A stretch of DNA of 64,000 bases. It comes from Liriodendron chinense (Eukaryota; Streptophyta; Magnoliopsida; Magnoliales; Magnoliaceae). A program made the position numbers and the translations under genes. The notes under the pieces are model-generated. The model saw nothing but the letters and a program-made list of their open reading frames with translations. It was not told the origin of the DNA and made no database searches. Location: contig PVNU02002350.1 of assembly GCA_003013855.2 (NCBI GenBank), positions 19,074 through 83,073 on the forward strand, given 5' to 3'. Shown here one piece after another: positions 1 through 12,349 of the stretch; the first letter of the stretch is position 1; each line of letters starts with the position of its first letter.

Positions 1-840
1 CTTCGTCGGTTGCTTGGATACTTAAGACTGGTCCTCAACAGTAGCGCATGTGGCTGCATGTAGTTGATACAGGAATGGTACACCTTGTCCATAGGTACGA
101 ACTTGGCAAAACTTCCACCGCAAACCAGTACATGCCACCCAATAAATACCGATATCATCCATTGTTCCCATGCGGAGTTCCACCCTGCACATGCGGGGAG
201 AGTTAAAGTCTCTTGATATACACTGATATGCCATCCTATGATGGCTTGAGCTTTTAGAGCAAGTGGTGATTTGACATAGTACCAGAGTGGAAGTTTATGA
301 GAATCATGTGTCTAAGTTACGAAGGCCTAGCATATGATTAGGCATAATGTAATATCTTCATACTAAGTGGTCACAGAGTCCCCACCCATTGGGTGCATAC
401 CTCATGTGGCAGGATTTAAGTAGTGTGAGCGATGGGAGCCATAGCCTTTCTTTTCCAGTAAAGCACATACATGGCTAAGGGTCCCATCGCTGACACCATG
501 TCCCACCCACCAGTTGCATCACACCACATTGGGTGATCACACCCAGGTCGATGGTGAACAGGTCACCACTCAATCCGAATCCATATAGGCATGGTGACCC
601 TGACACCACCCACCTGCTGTCATGGGCTGGGCATGTGCCTCAGTTCGGGCAAACAGTCCAGATTCATGCCCGAACTAGACACACAACGATTGAATAAGCC
701 TGGACCAAGATTTGCCCAGCCCACTACAAACTGGCCCATTGCTATTCCTATGCATGCCGTACCTTTATGTAGAATTGGATTGGCATGAGATTACATAGGG
801 CTGTGGATGGAAACCTAGGCCTGTGGGGGTACCTGAGAGA
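1..840. other. Gene-free stretch, nothing recognised
   Basis: Short open frames occur on both strands but none shows a known motif, a plausible exon structure or plant-like codon use. The sequence has the mixed composition of decayed intergenic DNA. Confidence 0.5.
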
Positions 841-1000
841 TAGGGCTATCAATGGGCCCAGCCCAAACAATTCAAAATCTAGGCCATTCCTAACGACCCT
901 ACTGAGAAACTACTACCAAGAGACCAACCAATTTAAACAGGTGCAGGTCCATTTTCCAGACCTGTTTATTAAATCGGATTGGGTTCAGGTTGGACATAAG
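841..1000. repeat. Fragment of a hAT-type MITE (TAGGGCTATCAATGGGCC end)
   Basis: The left end reads TAGGGCTATCAATGGGCC followed by GCCCA-rich sequence, as in the better-preserved copies at 37148-37259 and 45055-45249. No matching right end is obvious, so this is probably one end of a decayed copy. It is followed by an (ATA)n stretch near 1005-1020. Confidence 0.4.
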
Positions 1001-1124
1001 ATAATAATAATAATAATATATAAATTAGGTGGGGTTGTTGGACACAAAGTAACACCCGTATATGCATTCCTATGTATGCAAACACAAATGCATAAATAAG
1101 AGAAATGCTCCGGTTTTCTTACTG

Positions 1125-1790
1125 CCCTATTTGTTGGGGTCGTTTGGATGGAAGTAAATGGGAGGAATTGAAAGGAATTGAGAGTAAATGAGGTTAGAGT
1201 TGTGTCTGCATGGGATTAAATGGATTTGGGCGTAAATGAGTTAGGAGTAAATGGAGTTAATTAAAAATTTGAAGAAGGGACAAGATTTGAGAGTAAATGG
1301 AGGTAAATGCCTTTTTGGGCTCCTTTGGAGAGTCACACAAGTGAATAAAGGTGTCGCTATGCATGTTTCATCCAACATACATATGGCATGCTGACGATAC
1401 TCTGAAGCAATTCACTTATCAACTACATCACTAAAATTAAAACAATAGAATAATCCAAACCATCCAAACATTAGTCATGTATACGGATGGTTTAAAAGGC
1501 ATTGGCAGGTTGCTTGTTTTTTATCCTTACATTTGCGGCCTACCGAAAGCTTGGAATTTTCATATTTTTTATTGAGTATATATTTCAATGAGCTTATTAC
1601 AATCATTATATTAAAAATAACATATGTACATTAACTTAAAATATTAGAGATGATTTGGGATATCACATATGCTACTGTGAAAATATTGAAAAAAATTTAT
1701 CAACTCCAAATCCTCTCATCCAAACAAAATATTTGGATTTCAATACATTTCATTCACTCCTGTCCAAACACGAGTTAGTCACTTACACTT
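1125..1790. repeat. Dispersed repeat, family E, copy 1
   Basis: A block of about 650 bp begins near GTCGTTTGGATGG and ends near TGTCCAAACACG. Its interior (about 1540-1680: AAGCTTGGAATTTTC, then TTGAGTATATATTTCAATG, then AGCTTATTACAATCATT) matches 43360-43480 and 48645-48770. The ends are rich in GTTTGGAT and AAATCC/GGATTT motifs in opposite orientation, suggesting a non-autonomous inverted-repeat element. No coding capacity is visible. Confidence 0.5.
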
Positions 1791-2268
1791 GAAATATGAG
1801 CCATTTACAAGCTCACAAAGGACACCCACTCCTCATTGCATTTGTTCAGTTGGACAGTCCAATCGATCAATCTGAGTTTCCATTAAGTTCAGAATAAATT
1901 TCATGTACAACTATGCAAAATCACCCTCATCAGATGATCTAATCCATTCTTGATTTGGCCTTATTTTTTGTGGAAGCTATAGATGGGATTACTATGATTA
2001 CCCAACAAAAGTGATTCTTTGGAAAACATAAGCAGTCCATGATGGTCCCTAGCAAATAGATGGATCGAATTGCTGATTGAAGCTATTTTTTGTAAATGAT
2101 CTTGGCCGTTCATATTTAAGGCCATTTGATCGGGCTGTTTAAATGTCCCCATGCAACTAGGAGCACTGTAACTTATAGCTCTATGCGAGCACTGGACCGT
2201 TTTATGTTGTTTATGATGGTATGAGCCTAACCAGATCTAAATGCAGTTTTCAGCTTGCGGCCGAATAC

Positions 2269-2398
2269 TAAAGCTGTCAACGGAACGGGCCTGCGGTTGG
2301 CTTGGGCCTGGAATTTTGATCTATTTAAGCCGGGTCTATTCAAAATTTTGATTTGCCCCACCTGAGCCTGGCCCATTGACTGCCCTACCTAATACACC
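2269..2398. mobile_element. Short hAT-type MITE, degenerate
   Basis: The left end AAGCTGTCAACGGAACGGGC and right end GCCCATTGACTGCCCTAC are approximate inverted repeats, with GGCCTGG and GCCTGGCCC arms inside. The termini match the TAGGG-TGTCAATGG family copies further along. No clear target-site duplication remains. Confidence 0.5.
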
Positions 2399-2609
2399 AC
2401 ATGGAAAAATAAAACAATATCCTATCTAGAGATGGGCCCACCCAATGACCGGTACCAAACCTGATGTAGAGCAAGCCGCTGATTATTTCATGGCCTAGAT
2501 GGACCAAAAGAAGACCGGTTGGGGTCGAAAATGATTTGGACCGTCAGAACCGTAAACCGGTCGTATCTCACAATCTGAAATGAGTTTTATACATATAATA
2601 TATGATTTT

Positions 2610-3240
2610 GGGGTAGCTCGAACTACTTTAGCCACCCAATCCCGCTACGCGGGTTGCCCATGCCGAAATCGCGAGATTTGACCTTATCGATGGTCATTAG
2701 GTTAGTTTATTTTCAGTTTTACTATTTATAGTAAGTTTTAATTCGATCATAACTTTTGATCCGTAGGGTTTTAGAGTTAGTGCCCAACATGAAAAGGGCT
2801 TAAAATATTTAGTAGAACAACATGGTTGGGCCCGTTTGAAAACTTTCTATTTTTTACCGAAAACCAAAAGTTCTAATATGATTGAGCGACTTTTACAAAT
2901 AGTAAGTTTACCATTTATAGTAAACTATGTTTTCTAGAAGTTTGAGTTTGAGTTGGAGTCTAGTATTTTACCTAGGGTTTAATTTTCTATTTATATGTAT
3001 TGTAATTCCGTTTCTATTGATTTCAATATATAAAAAATAATTATTTGAAATTAATTTTCTCTTTTTATTCTTTTATTTCTTCTCGTAGATTTGAGAAACA
3101 ATTAATTAGGGGCACGGGGATCGACCTATCACGTCCTCTCTACGTCAAAACCCAATATAGGACCATCCAAGAAATCAAATGTAGGACCCGAACCCAAATA
3201 CTAAGTATGATACACCAAGACCCAACCCAAATTTGACCCA
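2610..3240 (+). mobile_element. Possible LTR-derived segment
   Basis: The stretch reads like the end of a plant retrotransposon LTR. There is TTTCTATTTATATGTATTGTAATTCC near 2981-3010, a run of TTGATTTCAATATATAA, then a T-rich leader-like stretch and a sharp change to GGGGCACGGGGATCGACC near 3111. No primer-binding site or second LTR was found, so the call rests on style only. Internal repeats of TTTACTATTTATAGTAA occur at about 2717-2735 and 2908-2925. Confidence 0.35.
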
Positions 3241-3996
3241 TCAATAATCCTAATGGATATATCGATTTGAGTGGACAATTCATTTATGCTGCATTTGGAT
3301 TGAATTGAATGTTATTTTGGTGGAGAAGAAATAATCAAACTTGGAGACCTTTTTTATTGTGATTTTAACCAAGTGAAGAAAATTTTCCAACACAAGGCCA
3401 TCTTGCAGCCACATTGTCACTTTCACTTTGCAATTTTGACCATCAACACAAGGAATTATGTGATATGTGGACCATTGATGTGACTTGCTTAGCCAAGCCA
3501 TTGGATTTTTTTGTGCCGCCATGACTTCTAGAAGAGGAAATATCTTTAACAGAACAATCTTAATCTTTAGATGCAAGTAGATGGTTGGAAAAAAGAAACA
3601 CCCATTAATGGTTAGCCAATAAGATTATGAATTGCTCCATCAAAGCATCCACTTGCCAGCCATACCTATCTCTTATAAGAGGATTGTAACGTGGACATAA
3701 GAGTTAAAACTGCCGCCTATCTCCTAACTACTTTGATTGATTGATTGAAATTTTTGGTGGTGGGTGGAGACATTTTTCAGATGATTGAACCGGAGATGGA
3801 ACAATCTTTTCCATGTTAAACATAACCTTTGGCATGTTAAGATTTATGGAGCTTGATCATCAAAGATGTATTGTTCATCTAGCCAGCATTTCTAGAGGGT
3901 CTCAACTACCCATTTGCTCGGTGTCCAAGGGTGTGACCTAGTCTAAAGGGCAATTTTGTAATTTTACAAGATTTTTTTTCGTAAACTTAGTTCTAA

Positions 3997-4001
<5 letters not shown>

Positions 4002-4029
<28 letters not shown>
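4002..4029. repeat. (GA)14 microsatellite
   Basis: Uninterrupted GA dinucleotide run. Confidence 0.95.
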
Positions 4030-4034
<5 letters not shown>

Positions 4035-4861
4035 TTATCATTATATTGAGAACTGCTTTTTTATTATTTATCTTTTAGCATAGTGGATTAATATGAATTT
4101 ATGAATGTGCTAAAAGAAATCCACTTAAATCTTCCTACTATGGTTTACTGATTTTTTTTTTTTTGTCTTCTATTTTGATATTGATGTGTGTGGGTTTATA
4201 CATTGTTATTTTTTTTTCCCTTCCCTAACAATAAGTAAATCTTAAATTGCAATTATATCTCTTTCAATCAAACATCCAAGTAACAAAATAGCCAATTTTG
4301 AGGCTTTTTGTAATTGTGATTTCAATGAGAGTAGAACTTTTTTTCTACGATGCATGTCAGTTGTCACATCCACATTGTCACATCAAGTACACAATTTTGA
4401 CTATCAATAAGAATAATTATATGATGGGACGGCCAATGCTGTAATACCAACTACCTAGGTGGTTTGTTTACCCGAACCATTGGTTTGTTCTGTCCCACCA
4501 TGGATGGATTTCATAAGTATTTTTTACAGGATGATCTTAACCGTTGGATTCAAGTAAGTGGTTGGAAAAAATAAATGCCACAATTGTCTTTGTTCAGCCA
4601 ATAAAAGTCCTAGATGTAGGGATGATTATATCAGACTCAAATATTTGGAGCATTGTATACTACCAAGGTAGGACCCAATAGACCACTACTTTGGATTACC
4701 TAATCATGGCCCCCACCGGACCAAGATTGAAAACTGTATGGCATAAAGATACAGTATCAGTAAAGTCCTCTTGATTACACATGGTGGTCCATGTGTACCT
4801 TAATGGGTGTAACAGTCAACTTCTTTCAATGTCGGAAGGGCTTTTGGAAAGCATTCCATTA

Positions 4862-5096
4862 GTAGGGGTGTAACCAGAGCGGTCTGGGCTGGGTTGACCC
4901 AACTCACAACTTGAACTGACCCAAATTTCAAGCCGAGGTGTCCAACCCAGACCTAACCTGAAGTCCTGTATACTCAACCCAAGCCGACCAGAATTCAAAT
5001 AGGGTTGGCATTTTCCAACCCAAACCAAACGCAAGGACCTTGACAACCCAACCCAGCCGCATGTGAACTCGGTTGGTTCAATCGGGTTCAACCCCA
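4862..5096. mobile_element. Degenerate hAT-type repeat rich in CAACCCAACCC
   Basis: It starts TAGGGGTGTAACCAGAGCGG and ends GGTTCAATCGGGTTCAACCC, which fits inverted ends. The body consists of CCCAACCC/CCAACCCA motifs. A similar block lies at 33345-33625 with the same phrases (CCCAAGGTGTCCAA, CTGTATACTCAA, ACCCAACCCAAGGACC). ATTAG follows the right end and also precedes the left end, possibly a worn target-site duplication. Confidence 0.5.
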
Positions 5097-5109
5097 ATAA
5101 TTAGGGTAT

Positions 5110-5275
5110 AGGAAGTTGCTTGAGCCTCTATGGGGTTTCAAGACAGGTCTGGGATTTAAGTGCTCATAGGTGGTGAAGTTCCACTATCGGGTGTGTGTGC
5201 GTGAGTGGGTGTTGGGTGTGTGCTGGGTGCATGTTAAAAATAAAATAAAATAAAATAATAAAGCCTCGATTGTTG
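5110..5275 (+). mobile_element. tRNA-derived SINE-like copy, degenerate
   Basis: GGGATTTAAGTGCTCAT near 5151 aligns with the B-box region GGGTTCAAGTACTCAT of the copy at 38171-38340. Downstream both have a GTGTGTGTG-GTGAGTG-type 3' domain. Here the element ends in an A-rich tail made of AAAAT repeats (about 5236-5265), the usual SINE 3' end. The A box is no longer recognisable. Confidence 0.5.
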
Positions 5276-5412
5276 AGTGATGGTAAGGATAAACCATGCA
5301 ACATCCAAAACTTATAATATTGCCTGCATTTTGGATCAAATATTAGCTGGAAATGACATGTGGCATTGATCCTAACACAAAAATAATCTAATAATTGATA
5401 TTAAACATCCAT

Positions 5413-6685
5413 CACTAGGTTCCCACCTTTGATTGACTATCCCTCTTAACGTTTACCATTTTTTGTATGATTCTCAATGGCCAGTGAAATGGACGATCGA
5501 TAATGGTCATATAATCACAAATAATTTCGTCAATGATATATCCCATCCATTATGTGGGTCCCACCCTTGACTGCTCGTTACTTTAAAAAATCATTTTTCT
5601 CGTATAATCTTATTCGTCCATTCGATGGTTTGGGAAATGGATGGCCTTTATTGATCATACTATAAACAGTTCAATAATTGGTTGTCTATCATGTGGATCC
5701 CATACACTTAATTGCACAACACGGTACAAAAACACTTGGTTGGATGATCCCTATAGTCCATTCAACACTTGAGAAAATGGACCATCCATTTTAATCATAC
5801 TAAAATGGTCCAATCAATGATCTAGATCATCCATCATGTGCTTCTATTCTAGATTGTCCATCATCATCAAAAACTCTTCATTAGATTATCCCATAATAGT
5901 CATTTAATGGTTAGGGAAATGGAAGGTCATTGATCACTGATCCTAGCCACACTTGATTAGGGAGATGGACGATCAACTTCAAATGGTTTGCTTATTGATC
6001 TAGACCATCTGCTGTTTGAGTCCCACCTTTGATTGCCCATCCACGTTAAAAAACCAAAAAGCCAATTTTTCAGATGACCCTAGCCATTCAATCATGGGAA
6101 AAGGATGGTCCATAATGATTATATTACAAAAGATTTAATCACTGATCTAGACCATCTATAGTGTGGGTCCAATCCTTGATTGCCCATCCCTCTAAAAACA
6201 CACTTTGGCCGGTGGATCCTATTCTTTCAAACAATGCCAGGGAATTGATTATACTACAATTGGTCTGATCATTTATCTAAACCATCCATCATGTGCGTCC
6301 CACCCTTGATTTCCTTTCCGTCTTAAAAATCACTTTATTAGTCGACTGATCCTAACCGTCCATCAATGTCTCGGGAAATAGCCACTTCATATTAATTGTC
6401 CTACAAACAATTCAACCATTGATCTAAACCCTTAATCGTCTAGGTCCTACTTTTGAATGCCCATCTCTCTTAAAATTAGTTTGGTCAGGTGAACCTAGAT
6501 GTCCAAATCAAGCTAGGAAAATGGGCTACCCATGTCAACCATACAACCAACATTTCCATCATTTGTTTAGAGTTTCCATTCGTGTGGACCCCACCTTTGA
6601 TAGCCCATCACCTTAAAAAAATACCTTGGCTTGATTATTCTATCACCTGTTTACCACCTTTTGAGTGTCCATCCCTCTTTAAGAG
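5413..6685. repeat. Degenerate tandem array, about 9 copies of a ~140-bp unit
   Basis: Each unit carries in order: TCCCACC(T/C)TTGATTGCCCATCC; a run of TTAAAAA; GATCCTA-CCATTCAATGG; GGGAAATGGA; ATCATACTACAAATGGT; then ATGATCTAGACCATCCATC-ATGTGGG. Unit starts lie near 5420, 5558, 5698, 5841, 6019, 6169, 6298, 6446 and 6591, the last incomplete. The copies are well diverged, so the array is old. No coding potential. Confidence 0.85.
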
Positions 6686-8359
6686 AGACAATAGCTAGTG
6701 GATATGGGAATGAAAAATTATAGTTTTTCTCTTTCATTGTAAATATTTAAATTTGGGGTAGCGAGACATCCATTAAAACAATGTCCACCAGTCCCCAAAA
6801 CGTCAACACCACACCCTAAATTGAGATTGGATTCTAGAGAATCCAAACGCCCCAAATCCCAATGGCCACAAACTAAAATTGAACCTTTCAGGTTTTGGGA
6901 CCAAATTAATTAGACATGGGCTCTCTGATTTAGGGAAATATGTTTGTTGATTCAGGGCTGCCATTTAACTTCTTTGTCATTTCAACTGTCCATTAAATGT
7001 GTGCTAATGGGCCAATCAGTAAACAAAATCAATGTAATTGTTTGGTATAAGGTCCATCAAAATTGGGATCCATATTTAAGAGTTTGGACAGCTTAATTTG
7101 AGTTGCATGTTGCATGTACAATTTCTTAATGCTTTTGTGTTGTTATATCACTTTTTGTGGGTTAGAGAGTTTTTCTTGATAAAATTACAAGTGGAAGCAT
7201 GGGTTAGGCCAGGCCAAGCTGGGAGTTTGTATTAGCCCAATTCTAGTCCTCGTTTTGCTATTCAAGGCCAGCCCTGTAAGAAAAAGAGTTCATAATCAAA
7301 AGCTTGAAATAGTACATTCTAAGTGTTCTCTTTTTCCTTTTCGTTCTGTCTTCTTTTTTATTCTCAATGAACTATGATTCTCACCTAATGAATGGTTTAG
7401 ATCTTTGATTGTGTATGAATGGTTTAGGTTATTGATTGCATGGATCTAGAGCGAATGAGCGTCTTTAAAACATACATATACAACTGAATGGCGCTGTTAA
7501 CAAGTGCTTTTGGCTTACATAATGGTAGGACCAAGCCACATGCTGAGTCAAGCTGTTCATTATTAGCCAACGCCCAACCTGGCTCTAACAATGGACCTAG
7601 CTTTGAAGCTGGGGCCTAGCCGTTCACCTAATTTTTGTGCCCCTGGCCCTACTAACCGGCCTAACCGTTGCCACCTTGCTAAACTTTCTGAAATGTTGGT
7701 GACTTTTCTATTAGCGTTGTCGGATGTATGCCCATCATGTGGACCACCTAAATGTAGGCCCCAGTTTGGGTGGTGCATGCCTTAAAATCATGCTAACTTG
7801 ATGACCTTAACAACATGGTCATTGAATTTTGACCCTGGACTCTAGTAATAATTCATCACCATTTTTTAAATTTCATCCATTGCCTGCATGGCATACTTTC
7901 ATTGCAACAAGGACTTTCCTGATGGTGGGACAACGTCGCGGAGCATAACCGAAGGCTTCACTGAAAACCATTTATCTTTGCCTAGTTGAATTTGGAGAAT
8001 TTTGGACTCCTGATCATTTTACATTTGACCCTGAAGTTAACAGCCACTAATTATAAGGCTAGAATCATTTAATTAATACGATTTTTTGAACTACATATGC
8101 TCCATCTACAATGTGATGCATACCATCTGAACTCATTTACACATGCCACCTCTATGATGTATGAGACATAGTTAGAACATTAGAGATGTGGTTCATTTTG
8201 GAAATGCCTACCTCTTGAATTCCTAATCATGTGGGACTTGAAAATGGGCTGAGCCTGTGCCGAGAAAATAAATATTTTGAATACACCTAGCTGGGCTGAC
8301 CTCCCCAAACAATTTAAAATCCCAGCACTAAATTGCACACAAACCTAAACATACCATCC

Positions 8360-8735
8360 AATGAGCCATGCGATCCATTTTTTATCCACACTGGCCATCC
8401 ATTTTTGACATAACAATTTACAGTATAAGCCTAAAAATGAAGCAGATCAAAGGTTTAAGTGGACCACACTGTGGGGATTGAATGCCAGCCATTAGAAATT
8501 TCTTGAGACCGGGCAAAGTTTTGATAAAGCTGAAATTTATGTTCTCTTTATTAAAGTCTATGTGATCTTATGAACAGATTTTATGCACCCCTAGGAATGT
8601 TTCAACAGCGTGTGGTCCACTTGAGCCTTGGATCTTCATCCTTTCTGGGCCCTTGCCCTAAAATGATATGGAAAAATGGATGGACGGCAGAGATAAAACA
8701 CATGCATCATAGTGGCCCCCACATTCTCCCTGCCT
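8360..8735. mobile_element. Foldback MITE, family B (GGGCCCACC core)
   Basis: The left arm contains TCCATTTTTTATCCACACTGGCCATCCATTTTT and AAGTGGACCACACTGT. The right arm contains GTGTGGTCCACTTGAG and AAATGGATGGACGGCAGAGATAAAACACATGCATCAT. The two arms are reverse complements over most of their length, flanking a non-palindromic middle. No coding sequence. Confidence 0.75.
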
Positions 8736-9412
8736 AATCCAATGCACTGATTCGCTCGGTAGCCAACGAGTGGGTCCCACTCTCCGAGTCTTTTAACCAT
8801 GTTTCCCGCGTAAAAGGGGACACATCTCCCCCTCGATTTTTACTCATATTTGTCGTATTCTCTCTCCAAAAAGTCTAGATTATAATCGAAAGAAATAAAG
8901 AAAGAGAAGGCCCCACCTTATAAAAAGCAGAGGTGGGTCCAGGAGCTACTCATAGGCCTTACTTGCATTTGGGCTGCCACACTACTTGGGGTACTCCCAC
9001 CTCACACGTTGCAATCACACAAACATGTTTGTAATCCAAGCCGTTCATCAGATGGTCCCATTCTATATAAATCAGGTTGGACTGTCACGGTTAAGAGAAA
9101 CATGTCATCTGATGGTCAGATCAGCCTATTTTCTCAATGAGGCATCTACACGGTTGGATCTACCTGATGAAAGGCTTGGATTTTGCAAGTGTAGAAAGAG
9201 AGAGTACCAACAATGTGTACTCCCTCAAGCACACATATCACACTAGAAGCCTACTTTAGTCGTGAAAGTGCGAAAGTCCTATTTGGAGGCTAGTGCTACT
9301 TGATTACCAGCTTGATAGGATGCGGCCAATTTCACTTTTTAGACTTCGAGGTTGTATTTTGTGGCGTGTTCCTGAGGAAGAATAACTTCTTTTCAAAGAC
9401 ACGTGGACAATG

Positions 9413-9670
9413 CGTATCATCAATCTGGACCGTTCACTTGCCTTGATTTACTCTTTCCTAGGCTGTCTTGAAAAATTCCATACTGATTGTACATCCAAAC
9501 AGTCCTCTCAGTGGTATTAAAAGTGAACAGACAAGATCATTCGTATCATCAATCTGGACCGTTCACTTGCCTTGATTTACTCTTTCCTAGGCTGTCTTGA
9601 AAAATTCCATACTGATTGTACATCCAAACAGTCCTCTCAGTGGTATTAAAAGTGAACAGACAAGATCATT
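9413..9670. repeat. Perfect 129-bp tandem duplication
   Basis: Positions 9413-9541 and 9542-9670 are identical base for base, starting CGTATCATCAATCTGGACCG and ending GACAAGATCATT. Identity with no substitutions means a recent duplication in a region where other repeats are heavily decayed, or an assembly artefact. Confidence 0.95.
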
Positions 9671-9899
9671 CGTCGAAGGTAAGTCCATGACTGTGGGTTT
9701 TGTACAGTGGTGGAGGAAGTGCCGACTGAACCTATTGAACGGTCGTGATTTTTGGGCCAACTCGTCTAAATGCATTCAAGCCCAGCCTACCTTTAAAAAA
9801 ATTGATAAAAAACAAAAAAAAAAAGTGGGGAAGTATTTCACTCGGACATGGTCACGTGATGCGCATGAGAGAAATAGACCCATATTTATTTGAAAGGGA

Positions 9900-10290
9900 C
9901 GCGGATTAGGTACTGACTGCTTCAGTAGAAATTCGCTGCTGAAGTGATGTCACTAAAGTTCTGTAGGCCCATCATGATCTACACCGTCCATCCATTTGGA
10001 GAGACAATTTTAGCGCATGAGCCAAAGAACGAGACAGATCCAATGCTCAAGTGGACCCCACCTCGATGAAGGGAAAAAATAAGTATCAAGTTAATCCAAA
10101 ACTTTTGTGACCCACAAGAGAAGTTTTTAATGGTCATCACCACTGTTTCTTATGGTATGGTCAACCTGAGATTTTGATCCATTTCATTTTTGAGTTCATG
10201 CCCTAAAGTAATGTATCAAAATGGATGGACGGTGTGGATATAGAATAAATGCATCCAGGTGGGTCCAACATTAAGGTGAGGCCAGGGCCG
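9900..10290. mobile_element. Foldback MITE, family B
   Basis: Left arm: GGCCCATCATGATCTACACC, CGTCCATCCATTTGG, then CAATGCTCAAGTGGACC. Right arm: AAAATGGATGGACGGTGTGG followed by ATAGAATAAATGCATCCAGGTGGGTCC. The middle holds the GTTAATCCAAAACTTTTGTG motif seen in most family members. Confidence 0.7.
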
Positions 10291-10621
10291 CACGTATCAC
10301 ACATGTAACTAATTCGACTCGCGCCTAGCGGGGACTCTCAATAAAACTTCCCACATTGGAAGGTCCATCAAAGGTTTCCATCGTATCAATGGTCTGGATC
10401 ACTCCACGATGGCTCCCTTAGGGACATGGCGAATCACGACACTATCCATGTCATCATGCGGCAGCACCATACAAGTACATGAAAAAGACAAACGCTCGCG
10501 TCTTTTACTGGATGGGAGGAGAATACTTGCTTCTTAAGCCGGGGGCCGTCCAATCTTCCTATTAAAATAATAGGACACAGTTTGGCCATTGACCCCAACA
10601 TTAGCCAGCCAGCTAGTGTCA

Positions 10622-11056
10622 AAGCTATGTGGGCTCCACCATGATCTATGTTTTTTTATCCACGCCATCCATCCATTTTTCCATACCATTTTAGGGTATG
10701 AACCGATAAATGAGGCACATCCAATTCTCCGTTGGACCACACTAAAGGAAACAGTGGGCATTGGATGCTTACCGTTGAAAGCTTTTTGAGGGCTGCATAA
10801 GTTTTGGATCAAGCTGATACTCATGTTTTCCCTTCGTCCAGGTCTGTGTGATCTTATCAACAGGTTAGATGGAAAATAAACATTACAATAAACTCTAGGA
10901 AGCTTTTAATGGTGACGTTCAATCAATACTGTTTTCATGTGAAGTGGTCCACCTGAGATTTAGATCTCCCTCATTTTTTGGCTTATCCCTAAAATGATCT
11001 GAAAATATGGATGGACGGCGTGGATGAAACACATACATCATGGTGGCGCCCACCTA
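10622..11056. mobile_element. Foldback MITE, family B
   Basis: Left arm: ATGTGGGCTCCACCATGATC, then ATCCACGCCATCCATCCATT. Right arm: ATGGATGGACGGCGTGGATG, then AAACACATACATCATGGTGG. Typical centre with GGACCACACTAAAGG on one side and GAAGTGGTCCACCTGAG on the other. Confidence 0.8.
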
Positions 11057-11099
11057 GCACCGACCAGAGTCACTAGCCAATCCGCGTCCTTAAAATAGA

Positions 11100-11390
11100 G
11101 ACTGCGTGGGGCCCACCGAATGTAGGGCGCCATCCATTCCGTCCATAAAGTGCGCTGTTTCAAGTTCATGCCCTATCCCAAAAATCAGGCCGATACATAA
11201 CAAGTGGGTCACACAACATGGTATAAAGTTAGAATGGGACCCACCATTGAAACTTTCCAGATCGTGAGTGGGCCACTGTGTTTTTTTTATTTTTTTTATT
11301 CCATCTAATCCATTTATAAGATGCGCCCCATCGGGATGAATGAACACCTCAAAAGTCAGGCCATTCCAAATGTGAGGTGGCATGGGCCAC
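11100..11390. repeat. Inverted-repeat element with AAATCAGGCC motifs
   Basis: GGGGCCCACCGAATGTAGGG at the left and GTGAGGTGGCATGGGCCAC at the right, with CCAAAAATCAGGCCGAT and AAAAGTCAGGCCATTCC inside. Similar AAATCAGGCC/GGCCTGATTTTT motifs occur at 26300-26450 and 12390-12480. Probably a separate MITE family from B. Confidence 0.45.
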
Positions 11391-11411
11391 GTGATTTTAG
11401 AGGTGTTAAGC

Positions 11412-11932
11412 ATGACGCAGATTTCCTGCAAAAGCCTTGCGCAGGAAGAAGTTCCTGCACTGGGAACTTAGGTGGGGCCCACATTGATGTTCTCTGATAA
11501 ATCCAACCCGTCCATCCGTTTTGGGAACTCGCTTCAGGACATGAGAACAAAACTGAACCGGATACAATACTCAAGTGAGCCTCACTAAAGGAAAAGGTGG
11601 GTAGGGAAATTACTACCGTTGAATCCTCCCTGGGGTATACAGTGATGTTTATATGACATCCATACCGTTCATAACGTCACTACTACTGGGATGAACCGAA
11701 AACACAAATATTAGCCTGATTCAAAACTCCTATGGCCCCACAAATATTTCAACTGTGTATGTTTAATCCTCACGTTTTCGGCCCACTTGAGTCTTGGATC
11801 CGGTTCATTTTTGTTCTCATGTTTTAAAACGAGCTTCCAAAGGGTGGATTTATCAGAAAACATCACTATGGCCCACCTATCTTCCAGGAACTTCCAGCAC
11901 AAGGCTTTCGCAGGAAATCCGCGTCCGTTAAG
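11412..11932. mobile_element. Foldback MITE, family B, tip type GACGC-GATTTCCTGC
   Basis: The left terminus GACGCAGATTTCCTGCAAAA is the inverse of the right terminus ending GCAGGAAATCCGCGTC, and the arms continue through the GTGGGGCCCAC core. The flanks read GTTAAGCAT on the left and GTTAAGCCT on the right: a near-identical direct repeat of 8-9 bp that looks like the target-site duplication. An 8-9 bp duplication would fit the hAT or Mutator superfamily. Confidence 0.85.
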
Positions 11933-11979
11933 CCTGACGGATTGTCTGTAGACCATGGATATACCTGATGACCCGACTC

Positions 11980-12345
11980 TCTGGGGGCCCACCGTGATGT
12001 ATGTACTTTATCCACACGGTCCATACGTCTTTCCAGCTCAATGTCATTAATGAGACAAAAAACAAGACTGATCCAAAGCTAAAGTGGACCACACCACATT
12101 ACACAGTAAGGATAATGATTCCGACCGTTGAAAGGGAAAATTAAAATATCAGCTTGATCCAAAACTTTCTGTGGCCACGAAGAAGTTTTTAACTGTAGGC
12201 ATCCAATCCCCTTTGTGTCCTGTTGTGTGGTCCACTAGAGCATTGGATCTCCCTTATTTTTGGTCTCATGCCTTGAAATGATACGAAAAAAACGTATGAA
12301 CGACGTGGATAAAACACAAACATCACGGTGGGCCCCACAACTGGT
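11980..12345. mobile_element. Foldback MITE, family B
   Basis: Left arm GGGGGCCCACCGTGATGTAT, then TTTATCCACACGGTCCATACG. Right arm CGTATGAACGACGTGGATAA, then ACACAAACATCACGGTGGGC. Centre with AAAGTGGACCACACCAC and GTGGTCCACTAGAGCATTGG. It lies only about 50 bp from the previous element. Confidence 0.8.
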
Positions 12346-12349
12346 GACC

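Noticed and set aside
5413..6685. CRISPR-like array
   Set aside because: Repeats are about 140 bp, degenerate and without unique spacers; the context is a plant nuclear genome.
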